Positions 61,510 to 64,000 of a stretch of DNA of 64,000 bases are shown in pieces. Origin of the DNA: CAVZTA01 sp963778025. GTDB lineage: Bacteria; Chloroflexota; Limnocylindria; Limnocylindrales; CSP1-4. The DNA lies in contig CAVZTA010000003.1 in the NCBI GenBank assembly GCA_963778025.1, forward strand, positions 372,001-436,000, read 5' to 3'. The translations under genes and the position numbers were made by a program. Every line of letters begins with the position of its first letter. Position 1 is the first letter of the stretch. The notes beneath the pieces are model-generated. The model was not told the DNA's origin, searched no databases, and saw nothing but the letters and a program-made list of their open reading frames with translations.

Positions 61510-61832
61510 GCGACGATCCAGCGCACGAGGATCTCGCCGTCCCCGCCCGTGACGAGGCCGCTCAGACCGATCAGCGCGCCGACGATGCCCAGGACGAAGC
61601 CCATGAGGACGATGGTGATGGCCATGCCGATGAGGAGCCGGGTGTCGCGTGACTCGCGCTCCAGCGTCTCGGCGAGCTCGGGATCGTCACCGCCCGGGAT
61701 GTACGGCGCCTCGAGCCCGCGACGGCGTGCGGCGACGGCTCGTGGCGAGTCGTAGCGGGCGGGATCGGCCGGCAGCTCGGAATCGCCGGCCAGCGGACGC
61801 GTCGACGCGGCGGGTGCGGGTCCCTGGCTCAT
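61506..61832 (-). CDS. Small single-pass membrane protein (108 aa)
   Basis: A 108-residue protein with a polar N-terminal 70 residues (PARYDSPRAVAARRRGLEAP, YIPGGDDPELAETLERES) and one or two close hydrophobic segments near the end (IGMAITIVLMGFVLGIVGAL, IGLSGLVTGG). It overlaps the acetyltransferase gene upstream and the peptidase gene downstream by 4 nt each. No family recognised; its conserved place in the unit suggests it is made with those enzymes. Confidence 0.75.
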   Translation of the reverse strand: MSQGPAPAASTRPLAGDSELPADPARYDSPRAVAARRRGLEAPYIPGGDDPELAETLERESRDTRLLIGMAITIVLMGFVLGIVGALIGLSGLVTGGDGEILVRWIVA

Positions 61833-62809
61833 CGGCCCAATGGTGCCGTACCGCTCGCCGGCGTGCCGGCGAGCGATGTCGCGAGCGGTCCGCGCACGCC
61901 CAGCAGGTCCGGCGTGGGCTGGTACCCGAGCCTCGCGTTCACCGCGCGCATCGGCGCGTTGGTCTCGTCGTTGCCCGTCTCGAGCCACTCGAGCCCGTGG
62001 CGCATCGCCCAGCCGATCGTGGCCCGTTTCAGCGCCGTCGCGACGCCGCGGCCGCGCCACGCCGGCAGGACGGCGGTCATGTCGTGGTAGGCGATCGTCG
62101 ATGAGCCGGGGGCGAACATGAGGCTCGCGTAGCCCACGACCCCGCCGGTCGCGAGGTCGACCGCGATGAGGAACGCGTCGTGCGGCATCCCCGGCCGGTC
62201 GACATCGCGCGCACGGAACGCCTCGAGCGTGCCCGGGTCGACGGGCTCGCCGACGTGCGGGATGTCGCGGAACGTGGCGACGGCGACGGCGTGCACGCCC
62301 TCGATGAGCTCGGGCTCCGAGGCGAGGTCGGTGATCCGGATGCCCTCCGGCGGCGCGACGTCGGGCGCGGCCGCCTCCGCGACGCGCAGGCGCACCATGC
62401 GCATCCGCTCGTAGACCTCGAAGCCCCGGTGCTCGAGGAACGCCAGGCCGTCGGTCCAGGTCTCCAGCACGTCGCCCTGGAAGCCGGTCTTGCCCTGGCG
62501 CGCGGCCGCCTCGGACGCCGCGGTGAACAGCGCCGAGCCGATCCCGCGACGCCGCCATCCGGGCAGGACGCCAAGCCACAGCCAGGAGCGTTCGAAGTCG
62601 GCCGGGTACATGTAGATGCGCGCCGCGGACCCCGCGCCGATCACGCGTCCCTCCGCCTCGGCCAGGAGGCGCGTTCCGCCCGGATAGGTCGCCATCTCCC
62701 ACGCGAGCTCGTCGACGGACGTCGGCCACACGGGCTGGAGCTCGTTCACGACGTCGACGTAGGCGCGACGGTCGGCGTCGCCCTCGACGACGCGGATGCG
62801 CCAGCTCAC
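61829..62809 (-). CDS. Tandem GNAT N-acetyltransferase
   Basis: A 326-residue protein with two GNAT folds. In the first, the acetyl-CoA loop is PGWRRRGIGSALFTAASEAA; in the second it is PAWRGRGVATALKRATIGWA, followed by LETGNDETNAPMRAVNARLG. Both keep the R/Q-x-x-G-x-G/A core, so both may bind acetyl-CoA, though such pairs often keep one active half. GTG 62809 overlaps the oxidoreductase stop, and the stop overlaps the membrane-protein ATG. Substrate unknown. Confidence 0.88.
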   Translation of the reverse strand: MSWRIRVVEGDADRRAYVDVVNELQPVWPTSVDELAWEMATYPGGTRLLAEAEGRVIGAGSAARIYMYPADFERSWLWLGVLPGWRRRGIGSALFTAASEAAARQGKTGFQGDVLETWTDGLAFLEHRGFEVYERMRMVRLRVAEAAAPDVAPPEGIRITDLASEPELIEGVHAVAVATFRDIPHVGEPVDPGTLEAFRARDVDRPGMPHDAFLIAVDLATGGVVGYASLMFAPGSSTIAYHDMTAVLPAWRGRGVATALKRATIGWAMRHGLEWLETGNDETNAPMRAVNARLGYQPTPDLLGVRGPLATSLAGTPASGTAPLGR

Positions 62810-63690
62810 CCCAGCTCGTCGCGCAGCGGTCGCGCGACGTCGTCGACGATCCGCCGCAGCTCGTCGACGCCCAGCGCGGGCCGCATCCCGAGCATCAGGT
62901 GGGTCGCGCCGGTCTGGACCATCGAGCGCGCGGTCGCGAGCGCGCTCGCCCGGTCGTCCCGGACGTGGATCTGCGCCACGAAGTCGAAGCCGTCGGGATC
63001 CCGGCCCTCGGTCGCGAGCCGGGCGAGGAGGTCGTCGCGTTTCGTTCGCAGGTACGACGGGTCGTTCGCGTTGACGCCCGGGACGAGCCAGCCCTGGGCC
63101 GCGCGGGCGGCGAGCGCGAGGCCGCGCGGGCCCTGGCCGCCGAGGTAGATGGGCGGGCCGCCGGCCTGGACCGGTCCGGGCTCCAGGGTCGCCCCGCGGA
63201 GCGGATAGAACGGGTCGTCGAGCGTGACGCCCGGCGGCGCCGCGGCCGCGTCGGAGAACAGCGCCCGGAGCACGCCCACCGCCGACTCCAGCCGGTCGAT
63301 GCGCTCCTTGAGCGGCGGCAGCGGGATGCCGAACGCCCGGTGCTCGAACTCGTGCCAGCCGGCGCCGAGCCCCAGGATGAACCGCCCGCCGGTCGCCTGG
63401 TCGAGGACCGCGGCCTGCTTCGCGAGGATCGCCGGGTGGCGGAACGTGTTGGACAGCACGCTGTGTCCGATCCAGTGTCCGGGCACGTGGTGGGCGAGCG
63501 TGGCTGCGACCGTGAACGACTCCAGCGACGGACCCGACCGATCGTCCTCGAGGTCGGTGAGGTGGTCGTTCATCCAGACGCCATCGAACAGGCGAAGCTC
63601 GCCGGCCATCGCCCACAGCTCGTCGAGCACGGACCACTCGACGTCCTGCGGGGAGGTCTTCAGGGAGATCGCGACCCGGCGCGGACTCAC
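62806..63690 (-). CDS. LLM-class (F420-type) flavin-dependent oxidoreductase
   Basis: TIM-barrel oxidoreductase of 294 residues of the bacterial luciferase-like group that commonly uses F420 or FMN. Family segments are VWMNDHLTDLEDDR near the start, GHSVLSNTFRHPAILAKQAA with VLDQATGGRFILGLGAGWHE, the IYLGGQGPRGLALAARAAQG strand and THLMLGMRPALGVDELRRI. GTG 63690 is 13 bases after the ilvD stop, and the stop overlaps the acetyltransferase start by 4 nt. Substrate unknown. Confidence 0.9.
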   Translation of the reverse strand: MSPRRVAISLKTSPQDVEWSVLDELWAMAGELRLFDGVWMNDHLTDLEDDRSGPSLESFTVAATLAHHVPGHWIGHSVLSNTFRHPAILAKQAAVLDQATGGRFILGLGAGWHEFEHRAFGIPLPPLKERIDRLESAVGVLRALFSDAAAAPPGVTLDDPFYPLRGATLEPGPVQAGGPPIYLGGQGPRGLALAARAAQGWLVPGVNANDPSYLRTKRDDLLARLATEGRDPDGFDFVAQIHVRDDRASALATARSMVQTGATHLMLGMRPALGVDELRRIVDDVARPLRDELG

Positions 63691-63703
63691 GACGGCGAGG
63701 CGC

Positions 63704-64000
63704 TCACGACGGCGATGCGCTGCCCACGGGCTGGGCGGCGACGCTCGACGCCGACGTCTCGCGCGTCGCCAGCGCGCGCCGCATCCGCGCCCCGTTCGTG
63801 ACCGCCCCATCCGAGGCCGACGACACCAGCGCGGCGTACTTGGCGAGCACGCCGCTCGTGTAGTTCGGCTCGGGCGGCGACCACGCGGCGCGACGTCGCT
63901 CCAGCTCCTCGGCCGGGACGTCGAGGTCCAGGCGATGCGCGTCCACGTCGATGACGATCGGGTCACCCTCCTGGACGAGGGCGATCGGTCCGCCGAGCGC
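63704..64000 (-). CDS. ilvD: Dihydroxy-acid dehydratase, C-terminal part (5' end beyond window)
   Basis: Iron-sulfur dehydratase of valine, leucine and isoleucine synthesis. Only the last 98 residues are here: GGPIALVQEGDPIVIDVD, LDVPAEELERRRAAWSPPEP and NYTSGVLAKYAALVSSASDG, the typical C-terminal swivel domain and end, then an unconserved Ala/Ser tail. The frame is open to base 64000. It appears to be the first known gene of the overlapping unit with the LLM oxidoreductase, acetyltransferase, membrane protein and peptidase. Confidence 0.92.
   Translation of the reverse strand, partial: ALGGPIALVQEGDPIVIDVDAHRLDLDVPAEELERRRAAWSPPEPNYTSGVLAKYAALVSSASDGAVTNGARMRRALATRETSASSVAAQPVGSASPS

Overview
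The window is a GC-rich bacterial chromosome segment, densely coding on both strands. I see no phage, plasmid, insertion-sequence transposase, rRNA, tRNA or CRISPR. The gene content (caa3-type oxidase assembly factor, a 2-oxoacid:ferredoxin oxidoreductase with its gamma domain fused to alpha, a seven-iron ferredoxin, DinB-superfamily proteins, an F420-type LLM oxidoreductase, frequent GTG/TTG starts) suggests a free-living aerobic member of the Chloroflexota (Limnocylindria/Ellin6529-like) or Actinomycetota. That placement is inference from gene style only.

Layout. 1-2 kb: cytochrome oxidase subunit II (cut by the window edge) divergent from ctaG. 2-3.4 kb: a DksA/TraR-like zinc-finger gene coupled to threonine dehydratase. 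3.8-7.8 kb: a polyamine-type ABC importer (ATPase, lipoprotein, two permeases). 8-13.5 kb: lipoprotein cupredoxin, ferredoxin, cobalamin-binding-type protein, methyltransferase, proC and two DinB-type genes. 13.7-18.6 kb: hppD, SWIM-finger protein, MscS channel, an MFS-cyclic-nucleotide-domain fusion, a small membrane protein. 18.9-21.5 kb: response regulator-GAF-histidine kinase operon. 21.6-26.2 kb: badly frameshifted TolB-like and SARP-like genes, then a peptide-binding lipoprotein. 26.4-31.9 kb: FAH-family hydrolase, D-threonine aldolase-like enzyme, acetyltransferase, several gene remnants and hmgA. 32-35.4 kb: PQQ-type sugar dehydrogenase, HpaI-type aldolase, DMT exporter. 35.5-41.8 kb: CBS protein-korA-korB, then zinc-ribbon CBS protein-receiver-M24 peptidase, and a hypothetical. 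42-46.4 kb: a second MFS-cNMP fusion divergent from a coupled Crp-GAF-subtilisin operon. 46.5-50.5 kb: tandem-repeat acidic protein, ogt, and a copper P-type ATPase with a C-terminal cupredoxin domain behind a CsoR-like operator. 50.5-54.8 kb: PP2C phosphatase, thioesterase, hybrid histidine kinase. 54.9-59.6 kb: fabD-fabF-fabF with a divergent MarR regulator and a perfect palindrome between them. 59.8-64 kb: small zinc protein and the tightly overlapped operon ilvD-LLM oxidoreductase-GNAT-membrane protein-M20 peptidase, cut by the right edge.

How parts fit. hppD, hmgA and an FAH-family gene supply three steps of tyrosine catabolism through homogentisate, although they are dispersed. KorAB with ferredoxin supplies low-potential electrons and is translationally coupled to a CBS sensor. 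Copper handling links CopA-cupredoxin, the cupredoxin lipoprotein and cytochrome oxidase. Many genes are joined by 4-nt ATGA/GTGA overlaps. Several first genes carry a TANNNT hexamer ending exactly 6 nt before the start codon, pointing to leaderless mRNAs.

Quality caution. At least ten otherwise intact genes are broken by frame changes, and in almost every single-hit case the change equals one extra base in a short GC run. This looks more like residual consensus insertions than real gene death, so those genes are annotated across the break.
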